NCBI GenBank assembly: GCA_025355595.1
Contig: JANXZI010000789.1
Span: 1 to 23,016 of the forward strand
Source of the DNA: Spartobacteria bacterium
GTDB taxonomy: Bacteria > Verrucomicrobiota > Verrucomicrobiia > Chthoniobacterales > Chthoniobacteraceae
Reading direction: 5' to 3'
DNA length: 23,016 bases
Below are positions 13,601 to 21,720 of the stretch, piece by piece; positions within the stretch are counted from its first letter, which is position 1; the number at the start of each line of letters is the position of its first letter. Under the pieces are notes generated by a model. It was not told where the DNA came from. It was given only the letters and a program-made list of their open reading frames with translations, and did not search any database. The position numbers were made by a program, and so were the translations under genes.

Positions 13601-16600
13601 GTGCCGCCGGTGGCCGAGTAGTCCACGCTCACCGGCCCGGTCGCGGGCGCGCTAAGCGAGACCCAGATCGTCGCGGTGCCCGCACTTTCCGAGGCGGAAC
13701 TCGCCGCTGCCGCGAAGCCCGCGTACGGCAGCACCGGCGGCGTGTCGTTGTTCACGATGGAGTAGGTGAACTGGGTGATCGTCCCGAGCGCGGCGTTGTT
13801 CGGGTTCTTCAGCGTGATGACGATGTTCTCGGTCGGCTCGGTGAGCGTGTCGTTGACGATGCTGAAATCAATATTCTTCACCAAATCGCCCGCGCTGAAA
13901 GTGAGCACGCCGTTCGTGAGCGTGTGGTCAATGCCGTCGCCGAGCGCATTCGTCACCGTGCTCGTGCGGCAGATGAATTCCGACGACGCCGTCGCCGCGC
14001 AGCCGACGTACGTCGAGCGCGCACGGTAATTTCCGCTCTCGCGAATCATCACTCCGGCCTGCGCATTTGTGCTCGTGCCGCCCTGCGCAAGGACGCGCGC
14101 CGTGAGCGTGAAATCGCCGCTCACCGGCATCGCGAGAAAGTGGCATTCATCCTCGGTGCCGCCGATGGCACTGCCGCTGCCCGTCACGGTGAAGATCCCG
14201 CCGCTCACGCTGTCGCTGCCCTGCGCATTCAGGAAGCCCACGCTGCGGCCTTGCAGCGCGAGCGACGGCACAGTGGAGATCGTGACATTGTCAAATGTCG
14301 CCGTGCTCAGCAGCCCGTCGCTGCGCGCGCTGACGGCGAGACCCGCGAGAACCTCGGGCGGAAAAGTGATCGTCTGCGCTGTGCCGAGTTGCTGGAAGCC
14401 CGTGCCGTCCGATGAGGTGAATGCCGTGATCACATTTCCGGCGCGCGTGAGGCGCATCCAGTACGGCCGGACAATGTTCGTCGAACTGCTGCTGCCCGCG
14501 TTGCCGCCCGCGCTCGTGCGATAGATCTGGTACGCCGCGCTGCTCTGCGTCGCAAACATCGAGGCGTGGCGCGCGTTGTTTGCGGAGGTCTCGCGAATCA
14601 TCACGCCGGCCTTCGCCGTGGCGGCGCCGCCGCTGAGCGAGACGACGCGCGCGGTGAGCGTGCAGTTCGCCGAATTGGAAATCGGGAAATTGAGGTAGCG
14701 GCACGCGTCTGTGGTGCTCGACGTGCTGATGTCCGGCCCGCCCGCCGTGATCGTAAAAATGCCGCCGGAGAGTGAATCACCACCCGTCGGACTCAGCGTG
14801 CCGACGACCGTGCTCGCCTGCGCCCCCTGCACTGCGCCGACGTCGAGTCCGGTGATGCTCACGCTGTCAATCGTCGCCGTGCAGGATGTGCCGCTGGTCG
14901 CCGATGAAACCGCGATGCCGGCAAGCCAGCTCACGGACGACATCGCGACCGTCTGCGTGGTCCCGCGCTGGATCCAGTTTGTGCCATCCGTCGAGTAGTA
15001 GCTGGCGAACGACGTGCCACTCCGCACCACGCGCACCCAGTATGGCAGTGCGATCACACCGCTGCTCGTCGTGGAACTGCGCGCGCCGGTGTCGGCCCAG
15101 TATTCCACCGTTGTCGTCGCCGTCGCGGGAGTCGTGAGCGACACGGGAATGCTGACGGATGTCACGCTTTCATCGCCCGTCGAGCCGCTCGTGGCGAAGC
15201 CGACCTTCTGGGTGCTCGTCTCGTCGTCGGTGAGGTACATCGTCGCGCTTGGCCCGGCCGCATAGCCATTCGGCGTGAGGTTCAGCGTGATCGTGCGCGT
15301 GCCGCTGAACGTCGCGTTGTTGGTCGGCGTGATCGTCACATCCGCGCCGCTCGCGCCGGGCGAAATAATCGCGGTTCCAGTCACGCTCGCGTAGTCCGTG
15401 CCGTTCACCGCGGTGCCGCTCATTGCGTAGTTCACCGTCAGCGCGCTCGCCGTGCTGCCCGTGCGCGAAACGTAAAATTTGCTCGCGCTTCCGTTCTCCG
15501 AAATCGTCGGCGGCGTGCCCGTCTGGTGTGCATCCACATAGACGGTGGGCTGGTCGTCATCGCGCAGCCACATCGTCGCCGCGCCCGTCGGCGCGAAAGT
15601 CCGGTACGCTGCGCCTGCGGTGATCGTCATCGTGATCGTGCGCAGCGGATCCGCCGTCGCATTGTTCACGGGCACCACGCTGATGTCCTTCGTGACCTCC
15701 GCGCCGTTGCTCAGGGTGATCGTCGTGGAGCCGAGGCCCGTGATGTTGTAGTCCGTGCCCGCGACCGCGGTGCCGCCCATGGTGTAGTTCACCGTGATCG
15801 TGCCGGTGCCCGCGCCGCGTGCGGTGATTCGGAAGACGCCGTTCGTGCTCGGCTCCGCGGCGTTCGTCATCTGGATCACGCCGACGTAGGGCGCATCGGA
15901 AGCATTGTCATTGATCGTCACCGTCGCGCTGCTGCTCGCGCCGAGCTGGTAGTTTGTCGGCCCGGACCCGAGCTGGAATTGCACTTTCTCCGCCCCCTCG
16001 CCGAGAGCGTCGGAGCGCGGGAGGATCGTGATCGCCGCCGTCGTCTCGCCCGCGGGAATCACGACCACGCCCGGCAGCGCCTCGTAGTCCACACCGTGCA
16101 GCGCAGTCACTCCGGTGCCGTTGGTGCCGGACACGGAATAATAGACCGTGAGCGGCTGCGAAATATCCGTGCCGGTGCGCGTGACGAGAAATGTCGCCGT
16201 GTCCGCCTTCGCGCCAGCCACCGTGAGGTCCACCTCCGTCGCAGTCGCATCCGCCGCGGTGACATTCACGGTCTGCACATCGTCATCAATGATCGAGACC
16301 GTCGCCGCGGTGCCGGCGGAATCCACGAGGTATGCCGCGTTTGCCATGAGCGTGAGGATGACCGTCTCGGTCGGCTCGGCGATGCTGTCGTCGAGCGGCA
16401 GCACATTCACCATCTCCGACGTGGCGCCTGCGGGAATCGTCACGCTGACGCCCAGTGCGGTGTAGTCCGCGCCCGGAGTCGCGGTGCCGCTCACGGTGAA
16501 ATTCACGGTCAGCGGATTCGTCGTCGCGCCCGTGCGTGTGACGGTGAAAATGCCCGGTGTGCCCGAGTTTTCCACGGTGCGCGGAGTCGTCGCGGCGACG

Positions 16601-19449
16601 GAAATTTTCGGCAGGGCCGTGTTGTTGTCGTTGATCGTCACGGTCGCGCTGGTGCTGCCGGTGAGCACGTATCCATTGCCGGGGGCGAGTTGCAGCGTGA
16701 CCGTCTCGGGGCCTTCGACGGTCCCATCCACGACGGGCGTGACGATGATGTCGAGGCTCGCCTGTCCTGCCGGGATCGTGAACTGGCTGAACGGCGAGCT
16801 GCTCACGTAGTCGGGACTGAACGTGTAGTCCGTGCCCTTCGTCGCCGAGCCGCTCGCGGTATTCACATTCACCGGCAGTGCGAGGGCGGTGTCGCCGGTG
16901 CGTGTGATCCGGAATTTCCCCGCCGCCGGCCCCGCCTCGCTCGCGGTCGGCACGGTCGCGGTGATCGTCACGGTCGAGTCAATACTCGCGGAAAAATTCG
17001 CGCCGGAGAAATTCGGCGAGACGGTGATGCTGTTGTTGAACAGCTCGGAAAAATTGTCGCCGTAGAGCAGGGGACTGACGACGTAGGTGCCCGCCGTGAG
17101 ATTCGGAATCGAGTAGTAGCCGTCGCTGTCCGTGATCACGCCGTTCGATCCGTTCGCCGTCATCGTCACATTTCCGAGGCCCGCGCCGCCGATGGTCACG
17201 CGACCGCTGATGATGGATCGGGCATTGCCATTGCCGACCGTGATGAGCCTCGATCGCGTGCAGGTGCCGCCCTTCATGTCCGAGACCGTGCAGCTCACCA
17301 CGTAGCTGCCCGCGGTGCTGAAAGTCCGCGTGATCGTGTTCGCATTCGGCGAAACGATCCGCACGCTGGTGTCGCCGAAGTGCTGCCACGAATACGCGAG
17401 CGCGTCGCCATCCGCATCGCTCGCCGTCGCGGTGAAGGTGACGATGGTGCCGACGGGCACCGTGTCGGCGGACGACGCGAGCGAGAGCGCCGGCGGATTG
17501 TTGCCGGAGAACGCGCCGAAGTTCACCACGAAGTCCACATACTTCGGAGTCGTGCTGCTGACGGCGAGCGTCGTGATGTGGATGCCGCTCTCGAAATCGG
17601 AGAACGTGCGCCCGATGGATATCGGCGAGTCGTCCTTGCCGTAGGGCGAGCCGGGCGTCGTGTCTATGAGCTGGATGTTGCTCCCACTGCCGCTCGGAAA
17701 ATTCCAGCCGAGGATGAGCCCCTTGTCCGCCCAGGGCCGCGTCGTGTTGCCCGTGTAGAGCTGGCGGAACTCGCCCCAGTACGTGCGCGACGAATCCTTC
17801 ACGATTTTCAACGCGTAGTATTTCGATGGTTCGAGGCTCGGCTGGTCGAACGCGTGGATGCGATACTGCCCGCTCTGCGAGATCGTCTGGATGTAGTCGT
17901 TCGGCAGCCACTTGATTTGGTTTTTCGCCTGCGCGTTGTACTGGTCCGTCGGCACGCCGCCGCCGCCCATCACGTCGAAGACATCGCCGTATTCCGCATT
18001 CGCGCCCGCGCCGATCGCGCTCGTGCCGGCGGTGTCCCAGAAATTCGCGTGGGCCAGCCCGAAGGTGTGCCCGATCTCGTGTGCGACGATTCCCACCGAG
18101 TCCGCGTACACCCACACGCTGCCGCCGCCGCCCCAGCCGCCCGTCGGTCGCGCGCCGCCATTCAGGCGCAGCACCACGCAGTCATAGTCATTCGAGTCAA
18201 AGCCGATCTTCCGCGCCTCGTCACGCGCGTGCGTCTGCTCGAGGCCGAGGCCGTCAATGTCGCCGCCGTTCGAGGTGTCCTTTTGCACGTACCACGCCTC
18301 GTCGTGCGGCAGCCGGATCGGCGGGGTCACCGTCGTGAGCGTCGTGCAGCGTCCGTAAGATGACTTCGCGTAGTAGTCGCTCACGTCGCGCATCACGTCG
18401 TAGCACTTGCCCTCGGTCGCGGGCACGGCGTTCTGATCCTGGAAGGTGAGGGGAATGTACAGAATCTTCAGCGTACCGAGCGAAGGTGTCGGCGCTGCGG
18501 GCAGCAGGCCGGTGAAGGTCACCGGCCCGCCGGTGCCGCCCTCGGCCTGGATGATCGTCTGGCGGTACACCATCGTGTGCGAGCCGTTGCAGAGATAAAC
18601 GACCTCGCCGTACACCTCGACCGCGGGCGTGGCCTCCGTGATCGTCTGCCCCGCGACGTCGCTCGGCGCTGCGGTCTTCAGCCCCGACACCGGGCAGACC
18701 GTCACCGCCTTCTTCGTCGCATCTGGAATCTCGCCGACCTCCAGCACGCGGAGCGGATCGTCGCTGACGGCGAGTTGACGATCCACTGCCACGCCATTGA
18801 GCGAGGCATCCGGCGTCCACGTCACCTTTTCCGCGCGGCGTCCATGCACGTAGGCCGAAAACGTCGCGCCGTCCTGGAATTCCGCGATACGCCCGGTGCC
18901 GGCGGCAGCCTCGCCGGGAGCCGGGGTGCTCTGATAGACGCGCAACACCGCGCGCCCGGCGACACGCTCCTCGAGAAGATTCACGATCGTCTGCGGCAAC
19001 TGCTGCCGCGCGACCATCGGCACCGCACCGGCCAAGGCCCGTTCGGGATCAGCCCGGATCAGCTCCTTGAAAACCGCACGCCGCTGCCGGGCAAGTGCGA
19101 CGCCTCCGTCCAGCAGGATCGTCCGTTCCTTCGGCGTGGCTTGGAGATACTGCTGCGTCCACTCGGCGAATCTCGCGATCACTTCGGCATCCGCAACGGG
19201 CGGCACGGAAGGCGGAGCATCTGGGATCGTCCGGGATCGCGATTGCGTGGGGCGCGCCTGCGCGGACGGCGTTGGTGAAAAGGATGACGCATGCGCAGTG
19301 TGAACTTCCGGTCCTGCCGGTGCGTCGCCGTCGTGCGTCGCGTCCGATTTTACAAACCAAAGCAGCATCGCAAGTGCAGCGAAGGCAGCGGCGAGGAGCG
19401 CGGTTCTTGCGGCGATGGTGGGGGAAAAATGCGGTCGTAAAAGGGGCAT
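10639..19449 (-). CDS. Giant exported metzincin-like protease with Calx-beta, PKD and DUF1349-like domains
   Basis: The protein has 2,936 residues. A signal peptide or anchor is at about 12-33. Residues about 70-330 look like a propeptide region. The protease domain (about 330-640) has the metzincin zinc motif HEIGHTFGLAH at 457-467 (H457, H461, H467 ligands, E458 catalytic) and a Met-turn candidate at M494 (DVMGGGG), like M6-type or related families. Next are a PKD domain (about 650-740), a carboxypeptidase-regulatory-like domain (about 745-823) and Calx-beta domains 1-5 (about 824-1412). Calx-beta 6 is split (1413-1451 and 1831-1902) around a DUF1349-like block. Calx-beta 7-9 span about 1903-2236. 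Then come PKD-like (about 2237-2330), two DUF1349-like (about 2330-2710), PKD-like (about 2710-2800) and a C-terminal segment with DTDHDGWSNLAEYALGTNP, resembling calcium-binding thrombospondin-3 repeats. Calx-beta domains often bind calcium and serve in adhesion. It is probably a cell-surface or secreted protease-adhesin; the target is unknown. No Shine-Dalgarno precedes the ATG. Confidence 0.9.
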   Translation of the reverse strand: MPLLRPHFSPTIAARTALLAAAFAALAMLLWFVKSDATHDGDAPAGPEVHTAHASSFSPTPSAQARPTQSRSRTIPDAPPSVPPVADAEVIARFAEWTQQYLQATPKERTILLDGGVALARQRRAVFKELIRADPERALAGAVPMVARQQLPQTIVNLLEERVAGRAVLRVYQSTPAPGEAAAGTGRIAEFQDGATFSAYVHGRRAEKVTWTPDASLNGVAVDRQLAVSDDPLRVLEVGEIPDATKKAVTVCPVSGLKTAAPSDVAGQTITEATPAVEVYGEVVYLCNGSHTMVYRQTIIQAEGGTGGPVTFTGLLPAAPTPSLGTLKILYIPLTFQDQNAVPATEGKCYDVMRDVSDYYAKSSYGRCTTLTTVTPPIRLPHDEAWYVQKDTSNGGDIDGLGLEQTHARDEARKIGFDSNDYDCVVLRLNGGARPTGGWGGGGSVWVYADSVGIVAHEIGHTFGLAHANFWDTAGTSAIGAGANAEYGDVFDVMGGGGVPTDQYNAQAKNQIKWLPNDYIQTISQSGQYRIHAFDQPSLEPSKYYALKIVKDSSRTYWGEFRQLYTGNTTRPWADKGLILGWNFPSGSGSNIQLIDTTPGSPYGKDDSPISIGRTFSDFESGIHITTLAVSSTTPKYVDFVVNFGAFSGNNPPALSLASSADTVPVGTIVTFTATASDADGDALAYSWQHFGDTSVRIVSPNANTITRTFSTAGSYVVSCTVSDMKGGTCTRSRLITVGNGNARSIISGRVTIGGAGLGNVTMTANGSNGVITDSDGYYSIPNLTAGTYVVSPLLYGDNFSELFNNSITVSPNFSGANFSASIDSTVTITATVPTASEAGPAAGKFRITRTGDTALALPVNVNTASGSATKGTDYTFSPDYVSSSPFSQFTIPAGQASLDIIVTPVVDGTVEGPETVTLQLAPGNGYVLTGSTSATVTINDNNTALPKISVAATTPRTVENSGTPGIFTVTRTGATTNPLTVNFTVSGTATPGADYTALGVSVTIPAGATSEMVNVLPLDDSIAEPTETVILTLMANAAYLVDSAGTAATVSIIDDDVQTVNVTAADATATEVDLTVAGAKADTATFLVTRTGTDISQPLTVYYSVSGTNGTGVTALHGVDYEALPGVVVIPAGETTAAITILPRSDALGEGAEKVQFQLGSGPTNYQLGASSSATVTINDNASDAPYVGVIQMTNAAEPSTNGVFRITARGAGTGTITVNYTMGGTAVAGTDYNITGLGSTTITLSNGAEVTKDISVVPVNNATADPLRTITMTITAGAAYRTFAPTGAATMWLRDDDQPTVYVDAHQTGTPPTISENGSASKFYVSRTGSTASALTVNYAMSGTAVNGTDYASVTGTAIISPGASGADVTITPTNNATFSGTRTITLNLTPNGYAAGPSATMYLTDDETSTQKVGFATSGSTGDESVTSVSIPVSLTTPATATTTVEYWADTGARSSTTSSGVIALPYWVRVVRSGTSFASYYSTDGTNWIQRGTTQTVAMSSVSWLAGIAVSSATSGTSCTATIDSVSITGLDVGAVQGAQASTVVGTLSPTGGDSLSGGIFTITAGGPDISTSSTTDACRYLNFPISNSANCTLTARVVSLSGGAATAKAGVMIRETSANNARHASMFATQSSAAYQIYRTSAGGNAGSSSSTNIVRPYWMRLTRAGNVITAFTSSDGTGFQQLGTAQTITFPPEVLAGLAVSARSDGLLSTATFDNVTISTVPSLALQGRSVGFLNAQGSDSVSGGIFTVTGSGSAIGGTEDECHFLAMPVSGDFTLTARVLAQGGTSTNAQAGVMIRESGNYRARSTYVGCAATASSEFICRTSTVTNALGDGIDHTLTNGVLTFSAGDLVKNIDFSIVNDTLTEPTENIVITLKNPNNAALGTITQFTYSIVNNDTPPVLPYAGFAAAASSASESAGTATIWVSLSAPATGPVSVDYSATGGTAVNGTDFTLAAGTLNFAAGDTALPITITIDANTTVQANRTVVLTLTNPASGLLGSQDTHTFTIVDDDLPVVSIVANQPNAVEGGASGQFTVTRTGPTTALLAVNFAVSGTATSATDYAAIGTSVNISAGQASAVINVSPVQDVTNEGVETVIVTLSANANYTVGSPGNATVSIADDDRPVVNITANQPNAAEGGASGQFTITRSGATGIAITVNLAISGTATNTTDYATLPGTVSFAANQTVATLNVVPVNDALTEGPETVLVSLNTGSYDIGANSAATVTITDNDVPPTIYISSPSAQGALVASGHGLIVAVTATDDGLPSPLTYAWTQSSGPGVAIFESPAAATSAVTFGADGVYLLKVSVSDGQFTVTDQVTVIVGAAIAPSDWIAHDLTPSLTQRGQSWFLNSAYTLTGMGAGYTGSTDGAHVVVRPASGNSTILARLTSVTGPASAPLAGVTMRDSEFRGSRRAVLGYVPGTGLQFRTRTTSSATDSVTTLAGVTLPVWLKLDRDATTNNITASYAADASGSPGSWMQIGATTAIPMDTIANIGITATGTSTANAATAVFDNVTPTPAVSAGGALLAEDGGTSNPTTGTDSFNSGTGTWTISASGSLDSGGHFVGQQYFGDFVITAKLASATSGALNALSGIMIRESMDSGGYVFLGRIPTSSFSGYLWRNYAGGSGGGVPSFTQTTRWMRLVREGNNVTAYHAPDSGGSPGVWIQIGQPQTVIMSTAVLAGLAVDNAGGGSVLNTATFTSLNIVPMNRAPIVGTGTIAANSLSPVTLAGSLTDDNFPAPPSLTTSWSKVSGPGSVTFGNASLPATTATVGAIGTYVLRLRANDSSAETFRDIAFNGFLKPYDIWAWQQFGANWTNPAFADDQTDTDHDGWSNLAEYALGTNPNLAGASPLTSDLEPIASAKYLRMTVSKNPNATEIQYIVEATSTLTDPPTWSSAGLVTESNTSAQLIVRDSQPVAPGTARYMRLRIVKP
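12742..13398 (-). repeat. Two adjacent closely similar Calx-beta domains (8 and 9 of the giant protein)
   Basis: Residues 2018-2127 and 2128-2236 of the giant protein are more alike than any other Calx-beta pair in it. Both start with PVV-I-ANQPNA-EGGASGQFT-TR and share SGTAT-TDYA and the EG-ETV core. This indicates a relatively recent tandem duplication of about 330 bp. Confidence 0.8.
13960..15096 (-). other. In-frame 379-residue block inserted into a Calx-beta domain of the giant protein
   Basis: Residues 1452-1830 interrupt Calx-beta 6. In order they are the C-terminal half of a DUF1349-like domain (1452-1535, with PYWVRVVRSG and STDGTNW), a whole DUF1349-like domain (1536-1726, with GVMIRE and PYWMRLTRAG), and an N-terminal half (1727-1830, with GVMIRE, ending in EFICRTS). 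The outer halves fit each other end to end, and the flanking Calx-beta halves (ending VEYW, resuming TVTNALGDGIDHTL) also fit. Over the whole protein the DUF1349-like N-halves and C-halves number four each, which agrees with one domain being split here. Confidence 0.75.
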
Positions 19450-19670
19450 TCAGTTGGAGGAGTGAGGGCGGCTGTCGGAGAGCGCGTGGCATACTGCAAC
19501 CTTCATGCCCTTTCAACGGGCATCTGCCGCCGCGGGCCGGGTATCAGTTTTTTCATCCAGCCTGTTTCCAAGCCGTCGGTGATTCCATTTGTGATGGGAG
19601 CGCGCTGCAGCCAGCGCGGCTTTGGTTCCGCTTGCCAAGCTCCGGCGCGCACTCCATTTCTCAGCGTCCC
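19450..19670. other. Divergent intergenic region between the giant gene and aroC
   Basis: These 221 bp must contain the start of transcription for both directions. A small stem ATGCCC/GGGCAT with a 7-nt loop lies at 19505-19523. No confident promoter boxes, riboswitch or small gene was recognised; open frames here are extensions of aroC or shadows. Confidence 0.4.
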
Positions 19671-20759
19671 ATGTCCAGCCAGTACGGTCACAGTTTCCGC
19701 ATCTCTACCTTCGGCGAATCACACGGCGGCGCGGTCGGCGTGACGGTGGATGGCTGCCCGCCGCGCATCGAGATTTCCGAGGCGGACATCCAGCGCGATC
19801 TGGATCGGCGGCGTCCGGGGCAGAGTGAAATCGTCACGCCGCGTGCGGAGGAGGATCAGTGCAGGATTTTGAGCGGCGTGTTCGAGGGGAAGACGATCGG
19901 CACGCCGATCGCGGTCGTGGTGTTCAACAAGGACGCGCGGCCCGAGTCGTATTCGGAAATGGAGACGACGTTCCGCCCTTCGCACGCGGACTACACGTAC
20001 CAGGCGAAGTACGGCATCCGTAACTGGCAGGGCGGGGGACGCGCGTCGGCGCGCGAGACGATCGGGCGCGTCGCTGCGGCGGCGATCGCGAAGAAGGTGC
20101 TCACGCAATTTGCGCCCGCGCTGGAGATCGTCGCGTACGTGAAGTCGGTTCATTCGCTCGTGGCAGAGGTGGATCCTGAGACGGTGAAATTCTCCGACGT
20201 GGAGGCAAACATCGTGCGCTGCCCCGACGCTGCGATGGCGGTGAGGATGATCGAATTTATCAAGCAGGTGCGCAGTGAGGGCAACAGCGTCGGCGGCGTG
20301 ATCGAGTGCGCGATCCGCGGCGTGCCGCCGGGGTGGGGTGAACCGGTGTTCGACAAGCTGGAGGCCGAGCTTGCCAAGGCGATGCTCTCGCTCCCGGCGA
20401 CGAAGGGATTCGAGATCGGCAGTGGCTTTGCGGGTACTTTGCAAAAGGGGAGCGAGCACAATGACGCATTCGAGATGCGCGCCGGGAAAGTCCGCACGCG
20501 CTCGAACCGCAGCGGGGGAATCCAAGGCGGCATCAGCAACGGCGAGACGATTTTTTTCCGCACCGCGTTTAAGCCCACGGCGACGATTTTCCAGGCGCAG
20601 GACACGGTGGACATTTCCGGCGCAGCCGCGGTGCTGAAGGCGCGCGGACGCCACGATCCCTGCGTGCTCCCGCGCGCCGTGCCGATGGTCGAGGCGATGG
20701 CTGCGCTCGTGCTGTGCGATCACGCGTTGCGCCACCGCGGGCAATGCGGCACCCTCTGA
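19671..20759 (+). CDS. aroC: Chorismate synthase
   Basis: This cytoplasmic enzyme performs the last step of the shikimate pathway: it converts 5-enolpyruvylshikimate-3-phosphate to chorismate with reduced FMN. The 362 residues are normal for the family. Signature 1, GESHGGAVGVTVDGCP, is at about residues 15-30 and includes the catalytic-type His18. Signature 2 is GIRNWQGGGRASARETIGR, and signature 3 is RSNRSGGIQGGISNGE. The ATG at 19671 begins MSSQYGHSFRISTFG, the conserved N-terminus; the frame is open far upstream but that extension runs through the intergenic region and the giant gene's start and is not family-like. No Shine-Dalgarno is visible. It is the first gene of a tight plus-strand operon with the CvpA-family gene (6-bp gap) and gatB. 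Confidence 0.97.
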   Translation: MSSQYGHSFRISTFGESHGGAVGVTVDGCPPRIEISEADIQRDLDRRRPGQSEIVTPRAEEDQCRILSGVFEGKTIGTPIAVVVFNKDARPESYSEMETTFRPSHADYTYQAKYGIRNWQGGGRASARETIGRVAAAAIAKKVLTQFAPALEIVAYVKSVHSLVAEVDPETVKFSDVEANIVRCPDAAMAVRMIEFIKQVRSEGNSVGGVIECAIRGVPPGWGEPVFDKLEAELAKAMLSLPATKGFEIGSGFAGTLQKGSEHNDAFEMRAGKVRTRSNRSGGIQGGISNGETIFFRTAFKPTATIFQAQDTVDISGAAAVLKARGRHDPCVLPRAVPMVEAMAALVLCDHALRHRGQCGTL

Positions 20760-20765
20760 CCCCCG

Positions 20766-21707
20766 ATGGACGTCAGCGCAGATTTTCTCAAGACCGCGTA
20801 CTACAGTGTGTCGGCGCTTTGCGTCGCCTCGCTCGGCTGGAGTGGCTGGAAGCAGGGCATCGCGCGGCAACTCATGACGCTCGCGGCCATTGCGTGCGCG
20901 TACGCCGCCGCGTACTACGGCGCATCGAGCGCCGCCCCCGTTTTCGCATTTTTGAAATATCCGCCGCAGGTCACGACGATCATCGGCGGGGCGGCGGTTG
21001 GCCTCGCGACATTCCTCGGCATGCACGGGCTTCGGCGGTGGCTGTTCAGGCGCACGGCGGATCAGGAAAATATCGGCAGGCGCATGAGCTATGGAATTCT
21101 CGGAGCGATCCTCGGCGTCGCGTTTGGTTCGCTCCTTTTCCTGATCACGACGGGACTCGTGCGCGCGGTCGGCACGGTCGCTCAGTCGCGGATCGAGGAC
21201 AACCGCCACGAGAAGCATGTGGCCGCAGAGGAGGCAGCCCCGGATCCCGGGCCGCTCGTTTGGAATTTCGCCAAACTCACCACCGCACTCGACGAGGGCG
21301 AGTCGGGAAAATTTCTCCAGCGCTACGATGCGGTTCCTGCCACGCATGTTTTCCGGACGATCGCGAAGCTCGGCATCATGGCCTCGCGTTCCGAAGCGGT
21401 GGACCGGTTCCTCTCGTATCCCGGCGTCGAGAAGCTCGCGCAGCACCCGAAGCTCGTCGCGGTGAAAAACGATCCCGAGGTCTTCAAGCTGCTTGAGAGC
21501 CGCAGTTTCATTAAATTGCTCCGCCACGAGAAGGTGCTCGCGCTTGCGACGGACGCCGAGTTCAAGGCGCTGATGGAGAAGATGGAATTTGAGAAGGCGC
21601 TCGACTTCGCGCTGGAGCAGCCGAAGCCGAAGGAGTCCTCCAAAAATGGCCAGCCGCCCGAGCCGCCGCCGCCACGCGAGGCGCAGGCCCCGCCGCCGCC
21701 CTGCTGA
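20766..21707 (+). CDS. CvpA-family membrane protein with extended C-terminal region
   Basis: The protein has 313 residues. The N-terminal half resembles CvpA (colicin V production) membrane proteins, with about four hydrophobic segments near residues 9-27, 33-52, 68-87 and 108-133, and GWSGWKQGIARQL after the first helix. CvpA proteins affect envelope properties; the molecular role is unclear. The C-terminal half, about residues 140-285, is soluble and has loosely repeated short helical units (PGVEKLAQHPKLVAVKNDPE, then FIKLLRHEKVLALATDAEFK). It ends in a proline-rich tail with a terminal cysteine. Typical CvpA proteins are clearly shorter, so the tail region is an added part, perhaps a protein-binding module. 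It begins 6 bp after aroC and ends 13 bp before gatB, which indicates co-transcription. The ATG at 20766 has no Shine-Dalgarno. Confidence 0.75.
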   Translation: MDVSADFLKTAYYSVSALCVASLGWSGWKQGIARQLMTLAAIACAYAAAYYGASSAAPVFAFLKYPPQVTTIIGGAAVGLATFLGMHGLRRWLFRRTADQENIGRRMSYGILGAILGVAFGSLLFLITTGLVRAVGTVAQSRIEDNRHEKHVAAEEAAPDPGPLVWNFAKLTTALDEGESGKFLQRYDAVPATHVFRTIAKLGIMASRSEAVDRFLSYPGVEKLAQHPKLVAVKNDPEVFKLLESRSFIKLLRHEKVLALATDAEFKALMEKMEFEKALDFALEQPKPKESSKNGQPPEPPPPREAQAPPPPC

Positions 21708-21720
21708 ATTTTTTCCCGAC

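Noticed and set aside
12679..14415. 578-codon open frame on the plus strand opposite the giant gene
   Set aside because: The translation is a low-complexity Arg/Ala/His/Asp-rich sequence, a shadow of the repetitive Thr/Gly/Val codons on the coding strand.
15526..18363. 945-codon open frame on the plus strand opposite the giant gene
   Set aside because: It has the same Arg/Asp/His-rich shadow composition. It overlaps the zinc protease motif and PKD domain, which are clearly encoded on the minus strand.
10639..19449. Possible misassembly or fusion of several genes in the giant frame
   Set aside because: The frame is open without interruption over 2,936 codons, with consistent domain style and codon use. 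Long multi-domain proteins of this kind are known, although the nested block still deserves long-read confirmation.
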